Shown in pieces: positions 6,874 to 13,064 of a stretch of 15,282 nt of DNA. The stretch is from DASVBJ01 sp036375895. GTDB lineage: Bacteria > Actinomycetota > Actinomycetes > JACCUZ01. The notes under the pieces are model-generated. The model ran no database searches and was not told where the DNA came from. It saw only the letters and a list, made by a program, of their open reading frames with translations. The position numbers and the translations under genes are program-made. The stretch is taken from contig DASVBJ010000140.1 in NCBI GenBank assembly GCA_036375895.1, forward strand, positions 1-15,282, read 5' to 3'. Position 1 is the first letter of the stretch. Each line of letters opens with the position of its first letter.

Positions 6874-7667
6874 GCGGTCACCTCGGCGGGAGGGGCCGCC
6901 GCCGCGGCCGCGGCCCGGCGGGCCACCCGGGCGGCGAACACGCCGGCCCCGAACCCGTTGTCGATGTTGGTCACGACGACACCGGGGGCGCACGAGTTGA
7001 GCATCGCGAGCAGGGCCGCGAGCCCGCCGTACGACGTGCCGTAGCCCACCGACGTCGGCACCGCGACGAGCGGCACCCCGGTCAGCCCCCCGACGACGCT
7101 GGGCAGCGCACCCTCCATGCCGGCGACCACCACGAGGCAGTCGGCCCCGTCCAGGGTGTCGCGGACGGCGAGCAGGCGATGGATGCCGGCGACCCCGACG
7201 TCGTCCACCCGGGTGACCCCTGCGCCGAACGCCCGGGCGACGAACGCGGCCTCGGCGGCGACCGGCGCGTCCGAGGTGCCGGCGGCGACGACGCAGACGG
7301 TGCCGCGGGGCTCTGGCAGGCTGCCCACCGCCACGGCGCGGGCGACGTCGTCGAGGAGCGCGCCGGGGAAGGCCTCGCGGATGGCTGCGACCGTCTCGTC
7401 CGGCAGCCGGGTGGCGAGCGCGGGCCGGTGACCCGGTTGGCCGGCCAGCTCCCGCAGGATGGCGACCGTCTGCGCCGGGGTCTTGCCGGCGGCGTACACG
7501 ACCTCGGGGTCCCCGGTGCGCAGGGCCCGGTGGGTGTCCAGCCGGGCGAAGCCGAGGTCGGCGACCGCGCCGAGCGGGCCCGTCGCCAGCCGGTCCAGCG
7601 CGGCGCCGACGTCGAGCTCACCAGCGGCGACGTGGCGCAGCAGTGCCTCGACTTCGGAGCGGTCCAT
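6870..7667 (-). CDS. larB: LarB, nicotinate adenine dinucleotide carboxylase/hydrolase of nickel-pincer cofactor synthesis
   Basis: 265 residues. The C-terminal half carries the PurE-like (AIR carboxylase) fold: AAGTSDAPVAAEA at 128-140, GVAGIHRLL at 158-166, VAGMEGALPSVVGGL at 181-195, PTSVGYG at 204-210 and NIDNGFGAG at 234-242. Cys226 in LNSCAPGV corresponds to the cysteine known to attack the pyridinium ring in LarB. The enzyme carboxylates NaAD at C5 and releases AMP, the first step towards the cofactor. The ATG at 7667 gives the standard N-terminus (MDRSEVEALLRHVAAGELDV); the frame is open further upstream but would run into the divergent gene. The Ala-rich tail is peculiar to this copy. 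It is translationally coupled to larC. Confidence 0.95.
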   Translation of the reverse strand: MDRSEVEALLRHVAAGELDVGAALDRLATGPLGAVADLGFARLDTHRALRTGDPEVVYAAGKTPAQTVAILRELAGQPGHRPALATRLPDETVAAIREAFPGALLDDVARAVAVGSLPEPRGTVCVVAAGTSDAPVAAEAAFVARAFGAGVTRVDDVGVAGIHRLLAVRDTLDGADCLVVVAGMEGALPSVVGGLTGVPLVAVPTSVGYGTSYGGLAALLAMLNSCAPGVVVTNIDNGFGAGVFAARVARRAAAAAAAPPAEVTA

Positions 7668-7675
7668 GACCCGCA

Positions 7676-7681
7676 AGGCTA
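7676..7681 (-). promoter_or_regulatory. Putative -10 (TAGCCT) of larBC
   Basis: On the minus strand TAGCCT ends 8 bases before the larB ATG; only a weak GCGGG stretch could serve as a ribosome site. The hexamer matches the one before the membrane protein gene at 5667-5672. It sits in the 61-bp divergent gap with the DUF4446 gene. No clear -35 is seen. Confidence 0.33.
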
Positions 7682-7728
7682 GTGCCGTAACCTGCACGGG
7701 AATCCGCGACCTTCTCCTGGGACCACAC

Positions 7729-8169
7729 GTGCCGATTGATCTCCAGCTCGACCAGGACGCCCTCGAGCTCGTGGCCGTCGCCGCCGCGGCGGTCGCCGGG
7801 CTCAGCCTGCTGCTCACGCTGCTCGCCCTGGCGCGGGTGCGGGCGCTGCACAAGCGACTGCGCCGGTTGGCCGCGTCGGGCGGGCGGGTCGCCGCAGCGC
7901 CGGACGGCGCCGACCCGCAGGCACTGCGCCACGTCGGGGTGGTGCGCTACGACGCCTTCGGCGACATGGGCGGGCGGATGTCCTTCTCTGCCGCGATCTA
8001 CGACGACAACGGCGACGGCATCGTGCTGTCCTCGATCAACGGCCGGAGCGAGACGCGCACCTACGCCAAGCCGCTGGAGGGCCTGGAGAGCGACCACAGC
8101 CTGTCCCCGGAGGAGGAGCAGGCCATCGCCTGCGCCCGGCGCGACGAGCCGGCGCGTCGGACGAGCTAG
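7729..8169 (+). CDS. DUF4446 family membrane-anchored protein
   Basis: 146 residues from GTG at 7729, the first start that avoids reading back into the divergent larB. One transmembrane helix is at about 11-34, then a basic juxtamembrane stretch (HKRLRRL at 41-47), then the DUF4446 core: RYDAFGDMGGRMSFS at 73-87, YDDNGDGIVLSSINGRSE at 91-108, YAKPLEG at 112-118 and LSPEEEQAI at 125-133. The topology predicts a cytoplasmic C-terminal domain. Family function is unknown; members in firmicutes often lie near chromosome partitioning genes, but none is present here. No strong Shine-Dalgarno is seen. Its stop TAG (8167-8169) overlaps the stop of the convergent gene within one CTAG. Confidence 0.83.
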   Translation: MPIDLQLDQDALELVAVAAAAVAGLSLLLTLLALARVRALHKRLRRLAASGGRVAAAPDGADPQALRHVGVVRYDAFGDMGGRMSFSAAIYDDNGDGIVLSSINGRSETRTYAKPLEGLESDHSLSPEEEQAIACARRDEPARRTS

Positions 8170-8453
8170 ACCGGCTCGCGGCCGCCCATCGACCTGGCGA
8201 GCTGCTTGTCGACCGCGTCACGGCCCCGCCGGGTGTCGACGTCCCAGTCGCTCATCCGCTTGCCGTAGACGATCAGGTAGACGAGCAGGCTGATCGCCGG
8301 GAAGACGAGCAGGGCGAGCACCCAGCCGGCCCTCCCCCAGCCGCCGAGCTCGTGGTTGCGGAACAGGTCGACGACCACGAAGAACAGCACCATGAAGTAG
8401 GCGATCATGAAGAAGATGATCAAAAGCGTCCAGAGGACGTCACCGAAGTCCAT
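8166..8453 (-). CDS. Small two-helix membrane protein with PLDc_N-type domain
   Basis: 95 residues. Two hydrophobic helices lie at about 6-30 and 43-64, with a short loop FRNHELGGWGRAGWVLALLV between them. The pattern D-L-F-R...LGGWG...W...LLVFP..SLLVYLI is the PLDc_N signature, the N-terminal membrane anchor of cardiolipin synthases that also occurs alone in many small actinobacterial proteins. No HKD catalytic motif is present, so this is not an enzyme by itself. The C-terminal 30 residues are polar and presumably cytoplasmic. The start is well set by a perfect AGGAGG five bases upstream. A possible -10 TAGCGT (8495-8500, minus strand) would give a leader of roughly 40 bases containing a 12-bp palindrome. 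The role is unknown. Confidence 0.85.
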   Translation of the reverse strand: MDFGDVLWTLLIIFFMIAYFMVLFFVVVDLFRNHELGGWGRAGWVLALLVFPAISLLVYLIVYGKRMSDWDVDTRRGRDAVDKQLARSMGGREPV

Positions 8454-8458
8454 ACCAG

Positions 8459-8464
8459 CCTCCT
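8459..8464 (-). promoter_or_regulatory. Perfect Shine-Dalgarno (AGGAGG) of the PLDc_N-type gene
   Basis: AGGAGG on the minus strand with 5 bases to the ATG at 8453. It is the strongest ribosome site in the window and stands out because most neighbouring gene starts look leaderless. Confidence 0.75.
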
Positions 8465-8466
8465 GA

Positions 8467-8478
8467 TGCCGCGCGGCA
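8467..8478. repeat. 12-bp perfect palindrome in the leader of the PLDc_N-type gene
   Basis: TGCCGCGCGGCA is its own reverse complement and lies two bases upstream of the AGGAGG. It could be an operator half-site pair or a small RNA hairpin, but GC-rich palindromes of this length also arise by chance. Confidence 0.35.
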
Positions 8479-8569
8479 CCTGCGTCTGCTCATGACGCTA
8501 GGCCTCGGCCCGGCCGGTGAGATCATCCGCCGCGGGTGAGACGAGTCGTCCACCGGCGTGACGGCCAAC

Positions 8570-8575
8570 TAGGGT
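8570..8575 (+). promoter_or_regulatory. Putative -10 (TAGGGT) of pheA
   Basis: TAGGGT ends 6 bases before the pheA ATG, matching the spacing seen before the second SDR, serS and the SoxR-linked SDR. AGGG within it could instead be a Shine-Dalgarno with 7-base spacing. No -35 is evident. Confidence 0.35.
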
Positions 8576-8581
8576 CGGCTC

Positions 8582-9520
8582 ATGCCCGGAGTGCCGCCCG
8601 CCCGCTACGCCTACCTCGGCCCGGAGGGGACGTTCACCGAGGCGGCGCTGCGCACGATCCCGGCGGCCGCCAGAGCCGAGCTGCAGCCGCACGCGTCGGT
8701 GACCGCCGCCCTGGACGCGGTCCGCCGCGGCGAGGCCGACGGTGCGATGGTGCCGATCGAGAACTCGGTCGAGGGGCCGGTCGCGGCGACGCTGGACGAG
8801 CTGGCCGCGGGCGAGCCGCTGATGGTCACCCGCGAGGTGCTGCTGCCGGTGTCCTTCGCGCTGATGGCCCGGCCCGGCACCGGCCTGCACGACGTACGCC
8901 GGATCGCCACCCATCCGCACGCCGAGGCCCAGTGCCGGCGCTGGCTCGCCCTCGCGCTGCCGGAGGCGCAGGTCGTCCCGGCGCTGTCCACGGCCGGGGC
9001 GGCGGCGGAGCTGGCGGCGGGCACGAGCGACTTCGAGGCCGCCATCGCCGCGCCGATCGCGGCGGGGCGGTACCGGCTCACGGTGCTGGCCGGCGAGATC
9101 GAGGACAACCCGGACGCGGTGACCCGCTTCGTGCTGGTCGGGCGGCCGGCCGAGCCGCCGCTGCCGAGCGGCCACGACAAGACGTCGCTGGTGGCGTTCA
9201 TCGCCGACGACCACCCCGGCGCGCTGCTGGAGATCCTCACCGAGTTCGCGGTGCGCGGGGTCAACCTGACCCGCATCGAGTCACGCCCGACCGGCACCGG
9301 TCTCGGCCGCTACTGCTTCTCGATCGACTGCGAGGGGCACGTGGACGACGCCCGGGTGGGCGAAGCGCTGATGGGGCTGCGCCGGGTGTGCCCGGACGTG
9401 CGCTTCCTCGGCTCGTACCCGCGGGCCGACGAGGCGCTGCCGGTGCACTGGGCCAAGGACGACGCCGTCTACCGCGACGCCGCCGCGTGGCTGGGGCGCA
9501 TCCGCTCCGGCCGCCTCTGA
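8582..9520 (+). CDS. pheA: Prephenate dehydratase
   Basis: 312 residues, the length of a monofunctional actinobacterial enzyme with no fused chorismate mutase. It converts prephenate to phenylpyruvate in phenylalanine synthesis. The N-terminal type-2 periplasmic-binding-like catalytic domain starts with YAYLGPEGTFTEAAL at 9-23, has PIENSVEGPV at 58-67 and ends with the hallmark TRFVLV at 181-186, whose Thr is catalytic. An ACT regulatory domain covers about 200-280, with GALLEIL at 213-219 and ESRPTG at 233-238, the phenylalanine-binding signatures, so feedback inhibition by phenylalanine is expected. The ATG at 8582 gives the standard N-terminus. It stands alone and is convergent with yihY, with only 10 bases between stops. 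Confidence 0.96.
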   Translation: MPGVPPARYAYLGPEGTFTEAALRTIPAAARAELQPHASVTAALDAVRRGEADGAMVPIENSVEGPVAATLDELAAGEPLMVTREVLLPVSFALMARPGTGLHDVRRIATHPHAEAQCRRWLALALPEAQVVPALSTAGAAAELAAGTSDFEAAIAAPIAAGRYRLTVLAGEIEDNPDAVTRFVLVGRPAEPPLPSGHDKTSLVAFIADDHPGALLEILTEFAVRGVNLTRIESRPTGTGLGRYCFSIDCEGHVDDARVGEALMGLRRVCPDVRFLGSYPRADEALPVHWAKDDAVYRDAAAWLGRIRSGRL

Positions 9521-9530
9521 CCCTCGGGGC

Positions 9531-10493
9531 TCAGCCGCGCAGCTCCTCCGGGTCGCCGCGCTCCGGCTCGGTGATGCCCGCGCGCACCGCCTCGAGCTGC
9601 GCGCAGAACGCGATGCCGAGGAACAGGGCGACCGACGTGAGGTTGGCCCACAGCAGCAGCGCGACGATGCCGGTCAACGGGCCGTACGTCGAGCCGAACG
9701 ACCCGCTCGTCTGCACGTACACCGCCAGCAGCATGGTGAGCACGACCCACAGCGACAGCGCCACGCCCGCCCCGATCGCGATCCACGACCAGCCCGGCTG
9801 GGTCCGCCGCGGCGCGCGCTCGATGAGCATCGTGAACGCCGCCAGGGCCATCAGCACGCCGAGCGGGAAGCGGACGGCCGTCCAGACCGCGGCCTGGGCG
9901 TCGGACCAGCCGTACGTGCTGCCGAGCACGTGCCCCACGTCGCCACCGGCGACCAGGATCAGGAAGCCCAGCAGCGAGAGCAGCCCGGCCGAGACCGCGA
10001 GCCCGAACGCCCGCGAGTACTTGCGCAGGGTCGGCCGGTCGCGGTGGATGCCGTAGATGCGGTTGGCTCCCCGCTCGACCTGACCCATCGAGGTGGTGAG
10101 GGCCACCAGGGCCACGACCAGCCCGAGCCACAGCGCGAGCTGGCCGCCGTGCCCGGCCTGCTCCTGACCCTTCTCGAGGGTCTCCCGGACGATCTTGTCC
10201 GTGCTCCCCGGGGTGACCCGCAGCAACGTCTCGCGCAGCGACTGGCCGAGCCGGTCGGCCCGGACCGTGCTGGACAGACCGACGAAGGCGATGCCGAGCG
10301 GGATGAGCGACAGCACCAGCTGCAGCGCGAGCGCCCGGGCGTTGGTGAAGCCGTCGCCGTAACGGAACCGGACGAACGAGTCCCGGACGAGCTTCCAGCG
10401 CCCGTAGTGGCGCAGCGTCGTCTTCGCGTCGTCCGCGGACAGGTCGGCGGCGTTCATGCTGCAGGTCTCCGGGACCCTGGTCACCGAGCTCAC
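9531..10493 (-). CDS. YihY/virulence factor BrkB family inner membrane protein
   Basis: 320 residues with about six transmembrane helices (near 54-73, 119-135, 163-182, 205-224, 236-260, 272-296). Family signatures are the region before TM1 with A-LALQLVLSLIPL, and the final FGSTYGPLTGIVALLLWANL (266-285) ahead of the last helix. It was once misnamed ribonuclease BN. The true role is unresolved; some family members have been linked to lipid transport or envelope integrity. The GTG at 10493 overlaps the upstream kinase stop (GTGA) and is preceded by GGGAAGGGGG with a 5-base gap, so I prefer it. An ATG 36 bases downstream, with GGAG nine bases before it, is the alternative. It is the last gene of the PAP2/lipid kinase operon. 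Confidence 0.9.
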   Translation of the reverse strand: MSSVTRVPETCSMNAADLSADDAKTTLRHYGRWKLVRDSFVRFRYGDGFTNARALALQLVLSLIPLGIAFVGLSSTVRADRLGQSLRETLLRVTPGSTDKIVRETLEKGQEQAGHGGQLALWLGLVVALVALTTSMGQVERGANRIYGIHRDRPTLRKYSRAFGLAVSAGLLSLLGFLILVAGGDVGHVLGSTYGWSDAQAAVWTAVRFPLGVLMALAAFTMLIERAPRRTQPGWSWIAIGAGVALSLWVVLTMLLAVYVQTSGSFGSTYGPLTGIVALLLWANLTSVALFLGIAFCAQLEAVRAGITEPERGDPEELRG

Positions 10494-11389
10494 GCGCGCC
10501 CCCTTCCCTGCGGCACGCGGACGGTGAGGGCCCTGGGCTCGATCCGGATGTCCATGGTCCTGCCGTCGCTGATCAGGTCGCCGTCGAGCTGGCGCGGCTC
10601 CGGCCGGCTGGCCTCGATGACCACGTGCTGTCCCCGGAACCGCTCCATCCGCCGGTCCGGCCGGTCCGTGCGGGCCATCACCCGGCCCGCGACCCGGGCC
10701 CAGTCGACGAGACCCCGGGGCGCGATGAGCACCACGTCGAGGATGCCGTCATCCGGCTCCGCGTCCGGCAGCAGCGGGATCCCGGCCTGCAGCCTGCCGA
10801 CGTTGCCGACGACGACGGTCCGGACCCGCCGGTGCAGCGGCTCCCCGTCGTCGACGGTCACCTTGACGCGGATGCCGCGCCCGCGCAGGTGCTTCGCGGC
10901 CGACACGGCGTACGCCGGCCAGCCGACCGCCTTCTTGAGCCCCTCCGGGGCGTCGCGCATCATCGCGGCGTCGAAGCCGAGGCCCGCCATCACCGCGAAC
11001 TTGCGGTCCTCGACCGCCGCCACGTCGATCTTCCGGTCGACACCGGACAGCCCGATCCGCAGCGCCTCCGCCTCGTCGTCGAGGGGCAGGCCGAGGTTGC
11101 GGGCCAGCAGGTTCCCGGTGCCGGCCGGCAGGATCGCGAGCGGCATCTCGCACCCCGAGAGCGCGGTGACGGCGGCCATCACGGTGCCGTCGCCGCCGCA
11201 GACGAACACGACGTCGCAGCGGTCGCGCACGGCGCGCTCGCACATCCCGATGCCGGGGTCGTCCTGGGTGGTCTCCAGCCACAGCGGCGTGGCCCAGCCG
11301 GCCTTGCCCATGTAGGACTCGACCCGCTGCTGCAGGCCGGGGAAGTCGGGGACCTTGGTGGGGTTGTAGACGACAGCGGCGCGCTTCAC
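10490..11389 (-). CDS. Diacylglycerol kinase family lipid kinase (DgkB/YegS/LCB5 type)
   Basis: 299 residues from a GTG that overlaps the upstream PAP2 stop (GTGA, 11386-11389). The catalytic domain opens with AAVVYNPTK at 4-12. The nucleotide-binding GGDGTV is at 65-70, followed by PAGTGNLLARNLG at 88-100 and the characteristic AGLGFDAAMM at 135-144. The C-terminal beta-sandwich contains LLPDAEPDDGILDVVLIAPR and ends with the DGDLISDGRTMDI strand region. Such enzymes phosphorylate a membrane lipid alcohol with ATP; in actinobacteria the substrates include diacylglycerol and related lipids. No signal peptide or membrane helix is present, so it is a peripheral cytoplasmic enzyme. Coupling to a PAP2 phosphatase matches the fused PAP2/DAGK proteins known in actinobacteria. 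Confidence 0.93.
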   Translation of the reverse strand: MKRAAVVYNPTKVPDFPGLQQRVESYMGKAGWATPLWLETTQDDPGIGMCERAVRDRCDVVFVCGGDGTVMAAVTALSGCEMPLAILPAGTGNLLARNLGLPLDDEAEALRIGLSGVDRKIDVAAVEDRKFAVMAGLGFDAAMMRDAPEGLKKAVGWPAYAVSAAKHLRGRGIRVKVTVDDGEPLHRRVRTVVVGNVGRLQAGIPLLPDAEPDDGILDVVLIAPRGLVDWARVAGRVMARTDRPDRRMERFRGQHVVIEASRPEPRQLDGDLISDGRTMDIRIEPRALTVRVPQGRGRA

Positions 11390-12087
11390 CTGGCCCCCGC
11401 TGTCACGGGGGCCGGAAGAGGGTTTTTCCGCTCACCCCGCAGGCGACGACCGAGGACCGCGCTGCTCGCGATCACGATGCAGGTGAGCCCGTTGATGTAG
11501 GAGCCCAGCACGTCGGTCGGGTGGTGCATGCCGCGGTAGAGCCGGCCGTAGGCGACGAGCAGCGGGACGGCGACGAGCAGCGTGATGCCCACGATCTTGG
11601 CGAGCCGGTTGCGGACGTTCCACGCGACGATGAGCGCGCTGGCGACGAACAGGGCCGTCGCCGCGCCGGTGTGCCCGGAGGGAAAGCTCGAGGTGGGCGG
11701 CGAGGCGTCGAGGTGCCTGACCTCGGGGCGGTTGCGCGAGATGACGAGCGTGGTGAGCAGGAAGACCAGTGCCTGCGCGCTCACCGCGAGGACGAGGAAC
11801 ACCGACTCCCGCCAGCGCTTGAGCGCGAGGCGCAGGAAGATCGCGACCACGACCATCGCGCCGATGATGGCGCCGGTGTTGCCGAGCCCGCTCAGCACGT
11901 AGGTCACGTCGTTCATCTCGGGCGTGCGCCCCTCGGCCAGCGACCGGTTGACGGCGTCCTCCTGGGTGAGCGGCCAGGTGTGCTCGAGGACCTTGGTGAT
12001 GAGCAGGCCGAGGCCTACCAGGACCCCCCAGAGCACTGCCAGGGCGAGGGCGACGCGACCTGCGGTCGGAGCCACCTTGGCGATCAT
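11386..12087 (-). CDS. PAP2-family lipid phosphatase (second of two)
   Basis: 233 residues, polytopic with helices near 11-31, 66-88, 98-116, 140-156, 165-180 and 196-213. The three PAP2 catalytic motifs are present: SRNRP at 117-121, which has R118 where the usual Lys would be expected; SFPSGHTGAATAL at 134-146 with the His139 acid/base; and YGRLYRGMHHPTDVLGS at 180-196 (R182, nucleophile His188, D192). It should dephosphorylate lipid phosphates or pyrophosphates on the outer membrane face. The ATG at 12087 has GAGAG seven bases upstream and AGGAAAG eleven bases upstream. The frame extends further upstream into the other PAP2 gene, but that part is a shadow. It lies 40 bases after the first PAP2 and is coupled by GTGA to the lipid kinase. 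Confidence 0.92.
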   Translation of the reverse strand: MIAKVAPTAGRVALALAVLWGVLVGLGLLITKVLEHTWPLTQEDAVNRSLAEGRTPEMNDVTYVLSGLGNTGAIIGAMVVVAIFLRLALKRWRESVFLVLAVSAQALVFLLTTLVISRNRPEVRHLDASPPTSSFPSGHTGAATALFVASALIVAWNVRNRLAKIVGITLLVAVPLLVAYGRLYRGMHHPTDVLGSYINGLTCIVIASSAVLGRRLRGERKNPLPAPVTAGAR

Positions 12088-12127
12088 GGGCGCACTCTCT
12101 TTCCTCGTCTCTGCGACGGTTGTGGTG

Positions 12128-12937
12128 TCAGGAACGGCGGCCGGGGCGGGCGCCGTCGGGTGAGTCGGTGAGCTCGGGGGCGGCCTCGGGCTCGACGCCC
12201 TCGGCGGGTGTCGACGGCCGGCGCCCCTGCTCGCGACGCCAGATCTCGAACGCGGCGCTGGTCCCGGCCAGGCAGGCGAGGGCCACGACCCAGCCGGCCA
12301 GCACGTCGCTGACGAAGTGCACGCCGAGGGCCACCCGGTCGAAGCCGGTGAGGAGTACGACGAGGGCGCCGGCCGTGTACGCGACGACCCGTCCCGTGCG
12401 GCCGAGGACCGGCAGGAACACGAGCAGCAGCACGCCCACACACAGCAGCGAGTTGAGGGCATGACCGCTCGGGAAGCTGTAGCCGCTGGCGCGCGCGACC
12501 GGGTCGGGCAGCGCCGGCCGGGCGCGCTCGACGAGCACCTTGAGCACGACGCCGAGGATGCCGCCGAGGACCGTGGTCGCCACCGCCCACAGGGCCAGCC
12601 GACGTGCGCCGCGGCGCCACAGCCAGATCACGACGCCGAGCACGGCAACGCGGAAGACCCACGGCTCGAAGGCGACCGCACCGAAGTCGAGGGTGTCGAC
12701 CAGCCACGGGTTGGCGCGCGCGACCTCGTTGAGCCCCTCGGCGGCCGAGGTGTCGAGGTTCTCCAGCGGCTCCCAGGCCGACTCGACGAGGAACAGCAGC
12801 AGCGTGAACGGGACCGCGACGAGGAACGCCGCGAGGGCGCCAATTGCGATCCGGGTGCCGAAACGGCGGTCGGAGTCGGGGCGGCCCTCGCGTCGCTGGG
12901 GCTCGACGCGGTTCGGCACGATCCCGTCGTACCCCAC
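12128..12937 (-). CDS. PAP2-family lipid phosphatase (first of two)
   Basis: 269 residues from GTG at 12937. A charged N-terminus of about 28 residues is followed by around six helices (near 29-50, 93-108, 113-133, 161-177, 182-198, 209-227) and a polar C-terminal tail rich in Pro, Glu and Arg (about 228-269). Motifs: K133...R140-P141 (KVLVERARP), YSFPSGHALNS at 153-163, and GFDRVALGVHFVSDVLAG at 198-215 with R201, His207 and D211 on the standard spacing. It is only distantly similar to the second PAP2, so this is not a recent tandem duplication. Likely substrates are phosphatidate, undecaprenyl pyrophosphate or related lipids; the sequence does not decide. It heads the lipid-phosphate operon and is divergent from serS across 127 bp. 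No clear Shine-Dalgarno precedes the GTG. Confidence 0.9.
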   Translation of the reverse strand: MGYDGIVPNRVEPQRREGRPDSDRRFGTRIAIGALAAFLVAVPFTLLLFLVESAWEPLENLDTSAAEGLNEVARANPWLVDTLDFGAVAFEPWVFRVAVLGVVIWLWRRGARRLALWAVATTVLGGILGVVLKVLVERARPALPDPVARASGYSFPSGHALNSLLCVGVLLLVFLPVLGRTGRVVAYTAGALVVLLTGFDRVALGVHFVSDVLAGWVVALACLAGTSAAFEIWRREQGRRPSTPAEGVEPEAAPELTDSPDGARPGRRS

Positions 12938-12944
12938 TTGTCGC

Positions 12945-12960
12945 GGCTACACGCGTAGCC
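12945..12960. promoter_or_regulatory. 16-bp inverted repeat between the PAP2 operon and serS, possible operator
   Basis: GGCTAC (12945-12950) and GTAGCC (12955-12960) form arms separated by four bases. It lies only 7 bases before the GTG of the first PAP2 gene, where a bound regulator or an RNA hairpin could block expression. No regulator gene is adjacent. The rest of the 127-bp gap (12938-13064) holds only the putative serS -10. Confidence 0.35.
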
Positions 12961-13052
12961 ACGCCAACAGGCCCGTTAGGTCCGCAATTGCCGGGGCCGT
13001 GTCAGCCGGGGGCTGTCGCTCGGGTGCGGACGGCCGTCGTCGGCCCGGTGGA

Positions 13053-13058
13053 TACGCT
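13053..13058 (+). promoter_or_regulatory. Putative -10 (TACGCT) of serS
   Basis: TACGCT fits TANNNT and ends 6 bases before the serS GTG. No Shine-Dalgarno fits, so a leaderless message is likely. No -35 is clear and there is no room for a T-box leader downstream of it. Confidence 0.38.
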
Positions 13059-13064
13059 CTGCGG

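Noticed and set aside
7459..7728. An N-terminal extension of the DUF4446 protein antisense to larB.
   Set aside because: The residues are Ser/Ala/Arg-rich shadow; the family-like membrane helix begins just after GTG 7729.
3458..8453. A defence or other novel multi-gene system in the larBC/membrane protein/DUF4446 region.
   Set aside because: There is no nuclease, NTPase, toxin or reverse transcriptase motif, and the genes are on opposite strands with separate starts.
8454..8581. A possible small gene or riboswitch in the 128-bp gap between the PLDc_N-type gene and pheA.
   Set aside because: Only promoter-like hexamers, the AGGAGG and a palindrome are visible; no coding pattern or known riboswitch core was recognised.
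11386..12937. A recent tandem duplication of the two PAP2 genes.
   Set aside because: They share only catalytic motifs; lengths, N-termini, tails and motif 1 differ, so they are old paralogs at most.
12540..13064. An upstream extension of serS by 175 codons.
   Set aside because: The extension is antisense to PAP2, and the conserved SerS N-terminus begins at GTG 13065.
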